Shown here piece by piece: positions 1 to 10,261 of a DNA stretch of 64,000 bases (positions are counted from its first letter, which is position 1; each line of letters opens with the position of its first letter). A program made the translations under genes and the position numbers. The DNA lies in contig CM069870.1 in the NCBI GenBank assembly GCA_036172665.1, positions 29,238,001 through 29,302,000 on the forward strand, given 5' to 3'. Origin of the DNA: Prosopocoilus inquinatus. Taxonomy: Eukaryota > Arthropoda > Insecta > Coleoptera > Lucanidae. Below the pieces are notes generated by a model that did not search any database, had not been told where the DNA came from, and worked only from the letters and a program-made list of their open reading frames with translations.

Positions 1-24
1 TCCTTATAAAATTTTCGTAATATA

Positions 25-930
25 CAGGCTGTTCTTTTACTGTGTGCAAATATTTAAACCTGTAATATATCATCATAAATGGCAACGATACAAATGGCAA
101 CGATTGAACTCATATGTTCTTAACACAAATTTAATAGTTTTCGAGAAAAATGCAGTGGCAGATTTTCACTAAACCGTTTGAGAACTACTGGTATAGCTAA
201 AAGTGGAACGTGGCCGCCGTTTCAATTAAGACCTGCAGCCGAAGTAGGCCAGCGCGTTACTTGCTTTTGAGTACGAACGACGTAACTCAGCCGCTCCGAT
301 CACAGCTGATCGGTCAAAACGTTTACAATTTAAATTAACTTCACTGCAAGTAATTACAAGTTTATGTTTTTTTTTTTAATTAAAGTCTAGTTCAATTGAA
401 GAAGCTGCGGTTCGTAATTGCCGAACAAATTAAAAGCCAGGTATAAACAAATTGTAATTTCTTTTAAAAATTTCCTTTTTTTCATTGGACCATAAGTAGT
501 AATAGTTTCATAGCTAGCAGCGAGATTATATAAAAGTTTATTTGCGTAAAAGGCTGAAGGAAGAACATTTTTAACGCGCTTGCCTAATTGGTGCATAAAT
601 TTTAAACTTATTCGTCGATAGTTGATATTGTGAAACGTATTACTTCGTTTAGCGAATTAAAATTTTAAATAAAATAATGAATAAATGATATCGGTGATTA
701 TTATTACGCAACGCTACGAAATGGGTTTGACTGCGGAACTCAGCACGGGTCGGTGTGTAGGAAGGCGTTGCGACCTTGCAAGTATTTCTCTCTCGCACAT
801 ATCAACAGTTCCAAACAAGTGGAACCCCCAATATTTTTTTGTATAGTGCGATAACCACCGAAAAATACGCATAGTAAGTAGCATTTCATGTAAGGGTTTT
901 TTTATTTGCACACAGTAAAAGAACACCCTG
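25..930. mobile_element. 906-bp non-autonomous TIR element, copy 1 (TA target)
   Basis: The left end reads CAGGCTGTTCTTTTACTG and the right end is its inverse with one mismatch (CAGGGTGTTC...), giving terminal inverted repeats of about 28 bp. TA dinucleotides flank both ends (23-24 and 931-932), as in the Tc1/mariner superfamily. No transposase reading frame is visible. The same interior recurs at 17153-17941 and 33553-34453, which confirms the boundaries. Confidence 0.8.
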
Positions 931-1697
931 TATGCACCATGTCACCGGATTAACTTAGTAATACGTATAATGGGACCAAAGATTTTTTAATTCAAATTTC
1001 ATGTTTTGTAATTCAGACCTGTTTGGCATCAGATGAATTTGAGTTAAATTTGACATCGAAAATTTTCAAGATGACGATCCTGAAAAAGCTGACAAACACA
1101 CTGCAAAAACGAGAGCAGATTTATTAATTTTACTACTTGTTCGATTGATTTAAATTGACTATTCCGACAAATTTGAAATAGCATCAAAAGAGCAAAACAC
1201 TATAAAGGAGTGAAAAAATGAAAATTGTTATGACTTCACGTTGAATGTTAAGTATTTCTATCTTGCTTTATTAAAAAAAAAGTTTATGTGCATTAATTAT
1301 TAACAATTACGAGTAATAAATTTTCAAAGAAAAGATAAAGACAGTTAAGATTGTTTTATAAGCATTTCAAACAAAGAGGGTATAGCTTAGATTCGCAAAC
1401 AAATAAATTAGCAAAAAAATGTTTTAATAAGGTTTCTTTTCAGGTTTAAATTTATTTAGAAAAATATAAGTCAGACTGGTATAACGGGATTGTAATTTTT
1501 GTACAAAATTTGTTAATAAATTTGTAAGTATCGAATTAACCATACAGAATGTCACTCTCTGTGGTAAATTGTGCCTTTTTAACAAACTGTACACCTAAAA
1601 ATACATGTTATATCACACGGCTCTTTTATTTGCCAGACAAAAATTAAATGCTATTATACCGTGTGTCCAATTTCAATGCTGATTGCAAATAACATGT
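931..1697. other. AT-rich intergenic DNA
   Basis: No reading frame, RNA gene or repeat end that I can support. Confidence 0.5.
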
Positions 1698-1985
1698 ACA
1701 GTACCCGAAAAAAGTAATGTCTCCTCCATAAAATGCAAACGTTCGGGCTAAGCTGTCGAGACCCACATTACAGGGAGGCGGCAGGTAATCTCGCTTGCGA
1801 AATGTATTTAATCCGCCTGAGATATATTCGAAGCGTTCGACTGCCAAATTCCGTAAATATAATTATAAAAGAAAGCGTTATTTGTTTGGTAAAGTCATAC
1901 ATTTTTTGCTCTGCAATACACGTAAAATAAAAGTAAATTTTTAATGATTTTATAAATATTAAGTTCAAGAAAACAATTCTCATGT
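1698..1985 (-). repeat. Arm of a large inverted repeat (partner 3350-3693)
   Basis: Read on the minus strand this segment matches 3350-3693 over most of its length, including the shared stretch around the word GTGGGTCTCGACA and a shared short open frame (residues LARTFAFYGGD). The two arms lie about 1.4 kb apart and point towards each other. The family is not recognised. The conserved short frame is not good evidence of coding. Confidence 0.6.
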
Positions 1986-3076
1986 GGTAATTAATTATTA
2001 ATTATTAATTAAAAAAATTATTTCGATATTTGAAAATTAGAATTCTTCAAAGGTTTATTTCGATCCTTAACTTGTATTTAATGAGTAATATTCATTTAAT
2101 ATTTTATTGTTATTCGTTTTTTATTTTTAAATTGTAAACGTTCAGTGTTCATTTCAAGTATAAATTGTTTTGCAATGTGTGTGATAGTTTGTCTTATTAA
2201 ATTATTTTAAATAATTAGGGGAACACAAAGTTTAACAGATTAAGTTGATGTGACAACATCGATAAATTTTCTTAAAGCAATAACACACATTTTCTCCGGT
2301 ATCGTGTACTTTAACTGTTTCTGATTATGGTCGCATAGCGTATTTATAGTTTTATTGAGGAAATAAAAATAAGAAATACAGTTTGAGATCAGGTAATAAG
2401 GGAATAAGAAATTTTTTGAATTAATCTTATTTTTCTAAAGAAAATTGCATTATAAAAAATAATTAAGTGATAAAATTGAAAAAAAAAAGAGTTTAATATA
2501 TAAAAATAGAAGGATGGATCATAGTACGATATTTAACTCGAATTTCTTTTTAATCTGAAAATAAAATGTTGCAATTCCTTGTAGAATCGGTATTTTGTTA
2601 CGTATGTTAGCAGGATGAGATTCCTAAAAAAGTATAAATACCCGACAATCTGATTATCACAGGATATTTGTTAGGTGTACTGCAGTTACCTAATATCTTC
2701 TAGGAATGTTATTAATTAATAGTTTCGGTGAGCAAATACAGCATTGTTATCACTGAATGAAATTTTCTGTGAAAGCAATAAGCCACGAAATATTTAATTC
2801 ATTTGTTGACGTGAATTTTAATTAATCTATTTTATTTATAAACGAGTGCATATCCTACTACTAAAGAAATATTACTTTATTAAAATTAAATAAACTCAAA
2901 TAACAGTTAAAAAAGATTGCCCACGAAATATACAGATTAAATATTTAGAAATTGTAAATGATTCACATTCCCAAATGAATTTATTATTGGATTTTTTCCA
3001 ATTTTTTAATCATAAATAGATACGCCTCTCCTTTTATTTGGTTTAGCGGGTTAGATTAAAAACCTATACTGCAACA
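1986..3076. other. AT-rich DNA between inverted-repeat arms
   Basis: No gene or clear repeat seen. Confidence 0.5.
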
Positions 3077-3352
3077 TACTCAAATAATTTTTTAATTGAA
3101 TCGATGTATAATCGTGTTCAGTACAAATTTACTGTGTTGAGAAAACAACAAATAACTCTCTAGATTTTTATTTTAAGTGAATTATTGGCCTAAAACCCTT
3201 TCAGATAAGGATATCTGAAGCCACCCGAAGCCAATAATTACTTAAAGTTAAAATAAAAATCTAGAAAAGTTATTTGTAGTTTTCTCAACAGAGTAAATTT
3301 GGACTGAACACCATTATGCACTCATCGATGCAATTAGTAATTATTACAGTAT
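3077..3352. repeat. Foldback (long hairpin) of ~276 bp
   Basis: The arm 3077-3190 is the inverse of 3230-3352 with scattered mismatches, leaving a loop of about 39 bp that contains its own small palindrome (TCAGATA...TATCTGA). A transcript would form a long double-stranded hairpin. Its right end touches the inverted-repeat arm at 3350, so both may belong to one composite element. Confidence 0.75.
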
Positions 3353-3693
3353 GAAAATCGTTTTATTAAACTTAATTTTTATAAAATAAAAGCTAGATCT
3401 TCACGAAAAAGTAAAATGTCATTTTTTCCATCAGATTTATTATCATTAAAAATTTACATTTATTTTACGTGTATTGCAGAGCAAAATATGTATGACTTTA
3501 CCAAATAAATAACACTTTGTTAGTTTGGTAGTCGAAAGCTTCAAATATCCCTTGGGCAAATTAAAAACATTTTCCAAGCTGGATTACCTGCCCGCAATGC
3601 TTGGCCGCCTTCCTGTAATGTGGGTCTCGACAATTTAGCCCGAACATTTGCATTTTATGGGGGAGACTTTACTTTTTTCGGGCACCGTACTTT
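3350..3693 (+). repeat. Arm of a large inverted repeat (partner 1698-1985)
   Basis: Inverse counterpart of 1698-1985, slightly longer because of small insertions. A hammerhead-bearing repeat begins about 130 bp further on. Confidence 0.6.
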
Positions 3694-3825
3694 CAATTCT
3701 GATACTCTTTCACATTATTTCTATATTAAATTAATAAAAATAGTGTTAAGTAATAATGCTGCTGACTATTTTTATTATTACTCAGAAAAAACAATAGTAA
3801 AAAGACTAAATTTAACAAATTTTGT

Positions 3826-4090
3826 TGCAAATCGTTTTTGATTGCAGTGAAAATCTCGAGCAGCCTCTGTACAGCTGTTTCAGCCTTGTTTGGGGCTTCA
3901 TCAGCAGAGACGTAGCTCAAAAACGATTTGCAACAAATTTTTTTAAAACTTTCATTATGCTTTGACAGCAAGCATGGCCGCCTCGCGTAGGGGTCTTATT
4001 AGGAGCAAATCTGCTTCAATTTGTCTATCCTACTGCAATGTCAGATCACTAAGCGATCGTAGGATGTCGCTGTTTTATCTGTTCATCACT
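3826..4090 (-). mobile_element. Hammerhead-bearing dispersed repeat (retrozyme-like), rearranged copy
   Basis: Segment 3826-3920 carries the family's ribozyme on the minus strand. Segment 3921-4090 is the family's other half (words GACAGCAAGCATGGCCGCC and CGATCGTAGGATGTCGCTG) but in plus orientation. The copy is therefore internally inverted, as is the one at 6.5-7.15 kb. Confidence 0.65.
3857..3919 (-). ncRNA. Type-I hammerhead ribozyme, canonical CTGATGA core
   Basis: On the minus strand: outer stem I (TGAGC/GCTCG with one wobble pair), an internal loop, inner stem I CTCTG/CAGAG, core CTGATGA (3904-3898), stem II AGCC/GGCT, GAAA, a 4-bp palindromic stem III ACAG/CTGT, then the cleavage triplet GTA. 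The predicted scission lies between 3870 and 3869. All core nucleotides fit the hammerhead consensus. Stem II is one pair weaker than at 33.1 kb. Confidence 0.75.
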
Positions 4091-4716
4091 AAATTTAATC
4101 TTTAACTTTTATTACCGTGTTAGAGCCCGATGTACGGTTTTGAAAACGAAAAAGGGGTATAATAAATGTAATGAATAATGTTTTGAATATAGCACTTTCT
4201 TGTGATCTTATCTTATCTTCTCGATGAACATGAACACAAAATTTATAAATATACATAGTCTATCGCACAGTTATAAATTTATAAGTCGACTTTTCGCTAT
4301 GCCTTATTGAAAGCCTTTTCAGGAAAAATAAACATTTTACACCTGTTCGATAATTTGTTATGATATTGTTGTATATTATATTTACCTTTCGTTAACGGGT
4401 TTCTTTAAAGTCTTAAATTAACAGCATCGGACTTGAGTTTTACAATCAAAACTCGTGTTCTAAAACGGTTTCACCATGTCAATAATATGTTTTTTTTTTT
4501 TTTAATTGGACATCAATCCATGGTTTAATTTGCATAACGAACTTTAATATCACAGGTTTTTTTTAACGATTTCATTAACTTTTGGAAATTTAGAGCGATT
4601 AATTTGTTTTTGAGTTGTTCATAGAAAGAAATTACGTTAATAATTTGAAATCGACTTGCATAAATAAGTAATAAAAGTTTTCATTGCTTGTGTATCTTAC
4701 ATGTTTATCTTCTTCA
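4091..4716. other. 3' flank of hkb
   Basis: AT-rich, with a T-run near 4490-4504. On the minus strand it should hold the hkb 3' UTR. An ATTAAA-type polyadenylation signal may lie near 4530, but it is weak. Confidence 0.4.
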
Positions 4717-5643
4717 CTAATATCCAAACATGGGGATGTAAGGGTAAGTTGCAGTTCCGCTCCACGTATCAAATGGTAGCATGACAGGAACAGCGTAAAG
4801 TCCTCGGGGTTGTAAGTGTGTCCTGGAATGTTTTTTAAGATGATCTTTTCTACCGAATCTCTTCCCGCAGTGTGTACAAGGAAACGGGCGCAAACCGCTG
4901 TGAATCCTCTTGTGTCTCGTGAGTTCCTCATTTCTCGTGAACGTCTTCCCGCAGTCTTTCTCATCACACTTGAACGGCCTTTCACCCGTGTGGATTCGTA
5001 TATGTCCTTTAAGCTGTCCGTTATTAGAGAATCCGACGTTGCAATGTGGACACTTATACTTTTTGGGCCGCTGTTTCCGACTGTTTAAAATTTTCGCTTG
5101 CTGCTCCTGATTCAATACTCGCGCGTATTCTTCCAGAGCATATCCTTGAGATAAAGACTCGAGAAATAAGGGATCTGTCGGGGTAAGTCCCAGAGAATGC
5201 GCCAGATTTGCGTGCAGTAGCTCCGGATAAGTGGGATAGCTTTCCAAAAGCAAATTGTAGTCGGTGAACGAGGTAGACGTGCTCGAATCTAACAGTTGAG
5301 AACGTGTATTTTCCTCTATGTGTTTATTGTGTTCGAGTTTTTTAAAAGCTGTGTTATTACTATCACTCTCTTTTATCAACTTTATATCGTCTGCTGGCTG
5401 CACCGACTCGACGCATTTTATACCATCGTCTGGTTTATCTTCTGTAGTGGTGGATATAGTCGAGTCTTGCGCGTCTTCACTTTGTTGAGTTTTAATACAT
5501 TTTGTGTTATCCCACGGACGAAATATTTTACTACCCTTAGTCTCTTCTCTGGTAATGAAACGCAGATTCATGCTGGCATGATTATTAAAATACATCTTAA
5601 GGCACAGCTTCCACATAAACGCAAAGGACACTTGAAATGACAA
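4717..5643 (-). CDS. hkb: Huckebein-like C2H2 zinc-finger repressor
   Basis: A 308-codon intronless frame. Three C2H2 fingers lie at residues 198-218 (C198, C201, H214, H218), 226-248 and 256-276, joined by TGERPF- and SGLRPF-type linkers; a short C-terminal tail follows. FRPW at 41-44 is the Groucho-corepressor motif known from Drosophila Huckebein, which is of similar size (about 300 residues) and acts in terminal gap patterning of the embryo. The region between motif and fingers is acidic and S/T-rich. Several in-frame starts exist: Met1 (5643), Met17 (5595) and Met25 (5571). Met25, just before the conserved region, is plausible because the likely cap site lies only about 9 nt upstream of Met1. 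The name rests on FRPW plus finger layout; another Sp/Egr-related finger gene is the alternative. Confidence 0.8.
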   Translation of the reverse strand: MSFQVSFAFMWKLCLKMYFNNHASMNLRFITREETKGSKIFRPWDNTKCIKTQQSEDAQDSTISTTTEDKPDDGIKCVESVQPADDIKLIKESDSNNTAFKKLEHNKHIEENTRSQLLDSSTSTSFTDYNLLLESYPTYPELLHANLAHSLGLTPTDPLFLESLSQGYALEEYARVLNQEQQAKILNSRKQRPKKYKCPHCNVGFSNNGQLKGHIRIHTGERPFKCDEKDCGKTFTRNEELTRHKRIHSGLRPFPCTHCGKRFGRKDHLKKHSRTHLQPRGLYAVPVMLPFDTWSGTATYPYIPMFGY

Positions 5644-5645
5644 TT

Positions 5646-5683
5646 GTTAACTAAACAAACGTATAGTATACAAGGATATATAG
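5646..5683 (-). promoter_or_regulatory. Candidate hkb core promoter (TATA + initiator)
   Basis: The minus strand has CTATATAT starting at 5683, and a TTTAGTT initiator-like word with its A at 5652, 30 nt downstream of the first TATA base. This is normal TATA-to-cap spacing. It would leave a leader of about 9 nt before the first ATG, which argues for use of an internal ATG or for a different promoter. Confidence 0.35.
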
Positions 5684-6450
5684 CTTTGCAAAAAAGGGGG
5701 CCGTCCCTTTCGAGAGGGGGTAGCTACTGTTACAATAAGTTAACCCTCTTTGTATTTATTGAATGAAATGTGTATTTTGCAGAACTCTCGCCCTTATAGG
5801 ACCAAAATTTATGGGGTGGCATTAAGGGTAGGTTTAGGGTAGGTTTAGATAGTGTTGCCATTTTACACGGTTGTCTTTTTAATAGGATTGAGCGTTTGTG
5901 GTTGGATTTACTTGTAATTTTTATTTAGATATAATTGCGCTTACCTGAATTGGAAATACAGGGTAACATTAATGTCTGCTTCATTTAAAATATCGACACG
6001 TATTTAATACAGATATTTATTTCAACGTTATTTTAAAAATAAAATCTACAACCTATCTAATATAATAGGTAAAATTATTCTTGTGTGTTTAGAGAATTGA
6101 TTTTCTTTAAAGTTATAAAAACGTTTCAAAATGTTTTGTGGGTTCTGTTGACATATTATGATCGATTCTCCTGTAAAATGTTTAACACGAAGGCAAGGGT
6201 TGCGCACTACAAATACAAAAAAAATAAAACCGATCCATCATAATTTGTCAGTCCAAAGGCAAACAAGAAAATTTAAGATACTCATTGAAAACGTAGAGTT
6301 AAACATTTTAAACAATCGACAGAGAGCTTAGGTTTTAGATATTTTTCAGAGAATATTTAAGTGAAACTTAAAAAAATAGGATTTTAGGAGTGGTCTTACA
6401 GTTTAGGCGGAAGATCGCAGTTTTACTGTTAAATATTTTCGAAAAATTTT
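5684..6450. other. hkb upstream flank
   Basis: No gene seen. A short GGTAGGTTTA direct repeat lies at about 5826-5850. Regulatory elements are possible here but cannot be read by eye. Confidence 0.4.
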
Positions 6451-6482
6451 GTGCAAATCGTTTTTGATTGCAGTGAGAACCT

Positions 6483-6545
6483 CGAGCAGCCTCTGGACAG
6501 CTGTTTCAGCCCTGCTTGGGGCTTCTTCAGCAGAAACGTAGCTCG
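6483..6545 (-). ncRNA. Type-I hammerhead ribozyme (downstream unit)
   Basis: The core CTGAAGA (6530-6524) is followed by stem II AGCCC/GGGCT with a CAAGCA loop, GAAA, palindromic stem III ACAG/CTGT and cleavage triplet GTC. Inner stem I is TTCTG/CAGAG (one G-U pair) and outer stem I is CGAGC/GCTCG. Predicted scission is between 6496 and 6495. All conserved core positions are present. Confidence 0.85.
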
Positions 6546-6794
6546 ACATTCCCACTGCAGACCAAAAACGACTTGCCCAATTTATTCGCAAATGCGATGT
6601 AAGAATGATGAACATATAAAATAGCGACATCTTACTATCGCTTTTTGACCTAACATTGCAGTAGGATAGACAAATTGAAGCGGGATTTGCTCCTAATGAG
6701 TCCCCCATGCAAGGCGGCCATGCTTGCTGTCAAAGCATAATGAAAGATTTTAGAAAAATTTTGTGCAAATCGTTTTTGATTGCAGTGAGAACCT

Positions 6795-6857
6795 CGAGCA
6801 GCCTCTGGACAGCTGTTTCAGCCCTGCTTGGGGCTTCTTCAGCAGAAACATAGCTCG
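6795..6857 (-). ncRNA. Type-I hammerhead ribozyme (upstream unit)
   Basis: Same fold as 6483-6545, with the core at 6842-6836 and cleavage between 6808 and 6807. The internal loop of stem I reads TATGT instead of TACGT. With the neighbouring ribozyme it brackets exactly 312 nt (6807 down to 6496). Confidence 0.85.
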
Positions 6858-7150
6858 ACATTCCCACTGCAGACCAAAAAGATTTGCACAAAATTTTTCT
6901 AAAATCTTTCATTATGCTTTGACAGCAAGCATAGCCGCCTTGCATGGGGGACTCATTAGGAGCAAATCCCGCTTCAATTTGTCTATCCTACTGCAATGTT
7001 AGGTCAAAAAGCGATAGTAAGATGTCGCTATTTTATATGTTCATCATTCTTACATCGCATTTGCGAATAAATTGGGCAAGTCGTTTTTGGTCTGCAGTGG
7101 GAATGTCGAGCTACGTTTCTGCTGAAGAAGCCCCAAGCCCCAAGTTTTTT

Positions 7151-7904
7151 TTTCTTTTTTTGTAGAAGCTAGATCGATCATGGTCAGGAGACATATCCTC
7201 TCTGCTTATAAAGATTTGATATAATAAGAAACCGCAACACACCTCTTCTTAAAGAGGGATAACGATCAATACATTCAGATGGTCAAGAACGGCGAATATG
7301 TATGATGGGTGGTCGATATAAAAAAAGGCCAACGGTATTGTTGGATTGCTTTAGGACTGTCAAGTACTTTGATGTATCGGTTCGATTCAAACACGTATAA
7401 ATTTTATATTTACGTATTGCATCCGTGGATGCGATGCTTCAACGTTGTGTTTCTTGATCTCACGGAAGTAGTGTCGATGTTTCTTTTTCTTTGCTGAACA
7501 TTGCGATATTAAGTTAGACTTTGTACGCGGCAGACGCAGTTTACTGAAACTTAATTTTACATATTGCGTTCTCTTAAGTCGTTTGATATGAATATAATGG
7601 AAATTTTGCTTTGTGAACATACGGTTAAGATAATATAATTAACTTATCTGGACTGCAAAAATATTTGAAATAGGAGTATACTCGTATAAAATAAATGAAC
7701 TAACTGAAATTTAAAGTAAATTACTTCTGTAATTAATAATTTATTTATTAATGAACTGTCATTAACTGTGATTACAGGGTTCTCCAACAGGTATGACCCA
7801 CTTTCTTGAGGCTGAAAAAACATAATTAAAGGATAAAATGAAGTAACTCCGCGAAATTTAGAAATGTTATATTATGCAATTTAAACCTTAAAAATAACAT
7901 CAGA
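7151..7904. other. Intergenic, nothing recognised
   Basis: AT-rich. Short open frames here lack any family signature. Confidence 0.4.
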
Positions 7905-8872
7905 TAAATTCAAATTCAAATTCAAATTTATTGTCTTGAAACCAGCTGTGGATATAGACATAAATATATAGTACAGAATTTAAAAATATAAGATAAAGAC
8001 ATCACTAAATCAACTAGTAAAATTAAATGTAATAAATTCGTTTACAGAATAAAATGCCTGACAGTAGGATACTTTTCAATTTAAATCTGAATTTTTTTAC
8101 GTTAGAAACTATGCGCAGTTCATTAGGAAGCTTATTAAAAAGAATCTTACTCATATAAAATGGAGATTGCTTCACGTATGCAGTGTGAGGAAGTGGTAAG
8201 TATAGAGAATCATTATATCTGGTGAAATAATTAAGCACATCAAAATTTCTTTTTAGAAAACTTTGATTTTTGTATACAATAGTTAAGATTTCCAATAAAA
8301 AGAGTGAGAAAACTGTTAAAAATTTTTAAATTTATAAACAATGGACGGCAATGCGCATTATGTTCTGCTGCACAAATGATTCTAACTGCCCTTTTTTGAA
8401 TTACAAATAATTTGTTGATATTTTCAAAAGTTCCGAAGCCCCAAAAACTAATTCCATACCTTAATTTAGATTCGAATACTGAGTGATATACTTGTAGCGC
8501 TGATGGAAGCCCGAGATTAGAAAAATAGTACGAATTAGAAAACAATCTTTAGCCAATTTCATTCATTGTTAAATCTTGCATATGATGTGCCCATTTGACA
8601 TCCTTGTCGAGAATAATCCCTAAGAATTTATGTGTAGAAATTTGATTTACGAAACTATTATTTATACCTATGGTTAAGGGTTCGTTGTTCCTAAACAGAA
8701 ATAATTTAGTTTTGTCCAGATGCAACTTTAAAAAATTACTATTATTCAACTTTAAAAAATTACAAAATTTTCAAATCTTCACTTATTTGACGTGTTAAGT
8801 CATGGTTGTCTATGGCTGACCAGCTAATAGAAGTATTGTCAGCAGAAAGTGTAATATGACCCGATAATTTTA
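7905..8872 (-). pseudogene. 5'-truncated LINE, RT C-terminal half
   Basis: Minus-strand pieces at 8872-8750, 8749-8549, 8545-8240 and 8295-8023 together give the region after the reverse-transcriptase active site. A decayed active-site box reads ADNTSI (expected YADD-type). Then come a LHLDKTK segment, FLGIILDK, and the FESKLRYG...RAVRIIC...CRPLF block typical of CR1/Jockey-superfamily LINEs. Frameshifts and stops separate the pieces. The 3' tail is a short TTTGAA repeat (7908-7931). The 5' side is cut off next to a GC-rich MITE. Confidence 0.7.
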
Positions 8873-8901
8873 ATGGATACCATTAAGATTGTGGCACATT
8901 A

Positions 8902-9039
8902 CAGCGCGGCGAAGAGCGGCGACTTTTTTTTAGCTGTACTTGCATACGTTGGGTAGCTTCGCCGCGCTTCGCATAAGTGTGCGCACTCTCATAAGAATAC
9001 AACAAAAGAAATTTTCGGCGCCGCGGTTCGCCGCGCTAT
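8902..9039. mobile_element. GC-rich MITE-like element
   Basis: The ends CAGCGCGGCGAA and TTCGCCGCGCTA are inverted repeats, extended by GCGGCG on both sides. It is conspicuously GC-rich in AT-rich surroundings. I found no clear target duplication. Confidence 0.55.
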
Positions 9040-9055
9040 GTGTGTGATAACCCTT

Positions 9056-9783
9056 AAGCTGTTAAACAGAGCTTCAAACAATTTTTTTAATTTTCCATAA
9101 CTCGCACTAGCAACTCGTCAGGAATACGATTAATTTCTTGAGAAATATTCATGTGTGTTCTGTAAGCACCAACTCATTTCAATTGATATCTAACAATAAT
9201 TGAAGAGAAATGAATTGATATGTACCTATAGCAATAACAGAAACCCAACAATCAAACGTCAATATGCCGTAGCAATCAATTGAAGACAATACATTTTTTA
9301 GGAAATCATGTAATGCTTGTTACATTACAAACTTAACAAGCATAACATTCGATATGAAATGCTTACAGAATAGACCTAATTGTCTTTCAATGTTTAGCTG
9401 ACGGGCTTCCGCAGCCGTTGTCGATACTTGAATTTGTTTCTGGTTGTAACCGCCTCACACGAATTTCTTCTATTGCCGACGTTTCCTCGGGGTTGCTACT
9501 AGAGGAGGCGGTACTGCTGCTGCTGGTGGTCTTACTGTTGCTTCTCGTTAGTCGTCGAGAATAACGAGCAGCACCATCTCCATCAGTAGCTGCCCTGGTT
9601 CCTCTGCAGTGAAGAACGAAATGTCGGCATTAGAAGAAATCCGAGAGAAGCCAATTCAAATATGGACGACGGCTGCGGAAGCCTGCATGTCACAAATATT
9701 GAAAGACCAATAGTATTCGTGACGAGTTACTAGTACGAGTTATGTAATATTCTAAAAATCGTTTGAGGCAGTGTCTAACAGCC
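9056..9783. mobile_element. Long-TIR MITE of ~0.73 kb
   Basis: The outer arms (about 9056-9130 and 9712-9783, beginning AGCTGTTAAACAG / GGCTGTTAGACAC) and the inner arms (9378-9480 and 9600-9715, sharing GGCTTCCGCAGCCG) are inverted copies. The left side has an insertion of about 250 bp. No transposase frame is present. Confidence 0.6.
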
Positions 9784-9821
9784 AACGGTAATCATTTATC
9801 TCATGTTAATTTTAAGGTACA

Positions 9822-9945
9822 GATTAAACAGCGACATCCTGCGATCCCTTATTGATCTGACATTGCAGAAGGATTGACAAATTGAAGCGGGTTTACTACA
9901 TAATAAGTCATCCCATGCAAGGTGGCCAAGCTTGCTGTCAAGGTT
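9822..9945 (-). repeat. Fragment of the hammerhead repeat family without its ribozyme
   Basis: Matches the non-ribozyme half of the 312-bp unit (GCGACATCCTGCGATC..., ACAAATTGAAGCGGG..., CTTGCTGTCAA). No CTGANGA/GAAA core is present. Confidence 0.6.
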
Positions 9946-10261
9946 TAAAACTGCATAATATAACGTTTCTAAATATCACAGAGTTATTTTATTTTGCCCT
10001 TTAATTATGTTTTTTTTCAGCTTCAAGAAAGTGGGCCACACTTGTTGGAAAACCCTCTATTTATGTTTTATAAAAAAATATGTAAATGACATTTCAAACT
10101 TCCCTTGATACTTTAATTCTTAATAATTTCTCATTAACTTTAATCGTTGGTTTATTCCAATGGTTACAATTACAGAGACAATTGTTTCTGTAGGAATTTG
10201 TCAACGGTTAAAGTTGATCAGAGCTGAAAAGACCGGGCCTTAACCTAATAAAAATGTTGAT

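Larger units (their letters stand above)
6451..7150 (-). mobile_element. Retrozyme-like locus: tandem hammerhead repeat plus inverted copy
   Basis: Two direct units lie on the minus strand with a period of 312 bp (ribozymes at 6483-6545 and 6795-6857). From about 6888 to 7145 the unit runs back in plus orientation and breaks off inside its ribozyme stem II at CCCCAAG. The tandem array can release a 312-nt monomer on self-cleavage. The inverted part would pair with the first unit as a ~250-bp hairpin. Short frames that recur in the copies are a by-product of repetition, not evidence of a protein. Confidence 0.75.

Noticed and set aside
6403..7165. Recurrent short proteins (SSYVSAEEAPSRAETAVQRL type)
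   Set aside because: They read through the hammerhead and its flanks and recur because the repeat does; frames are interrupted differently in every copy.
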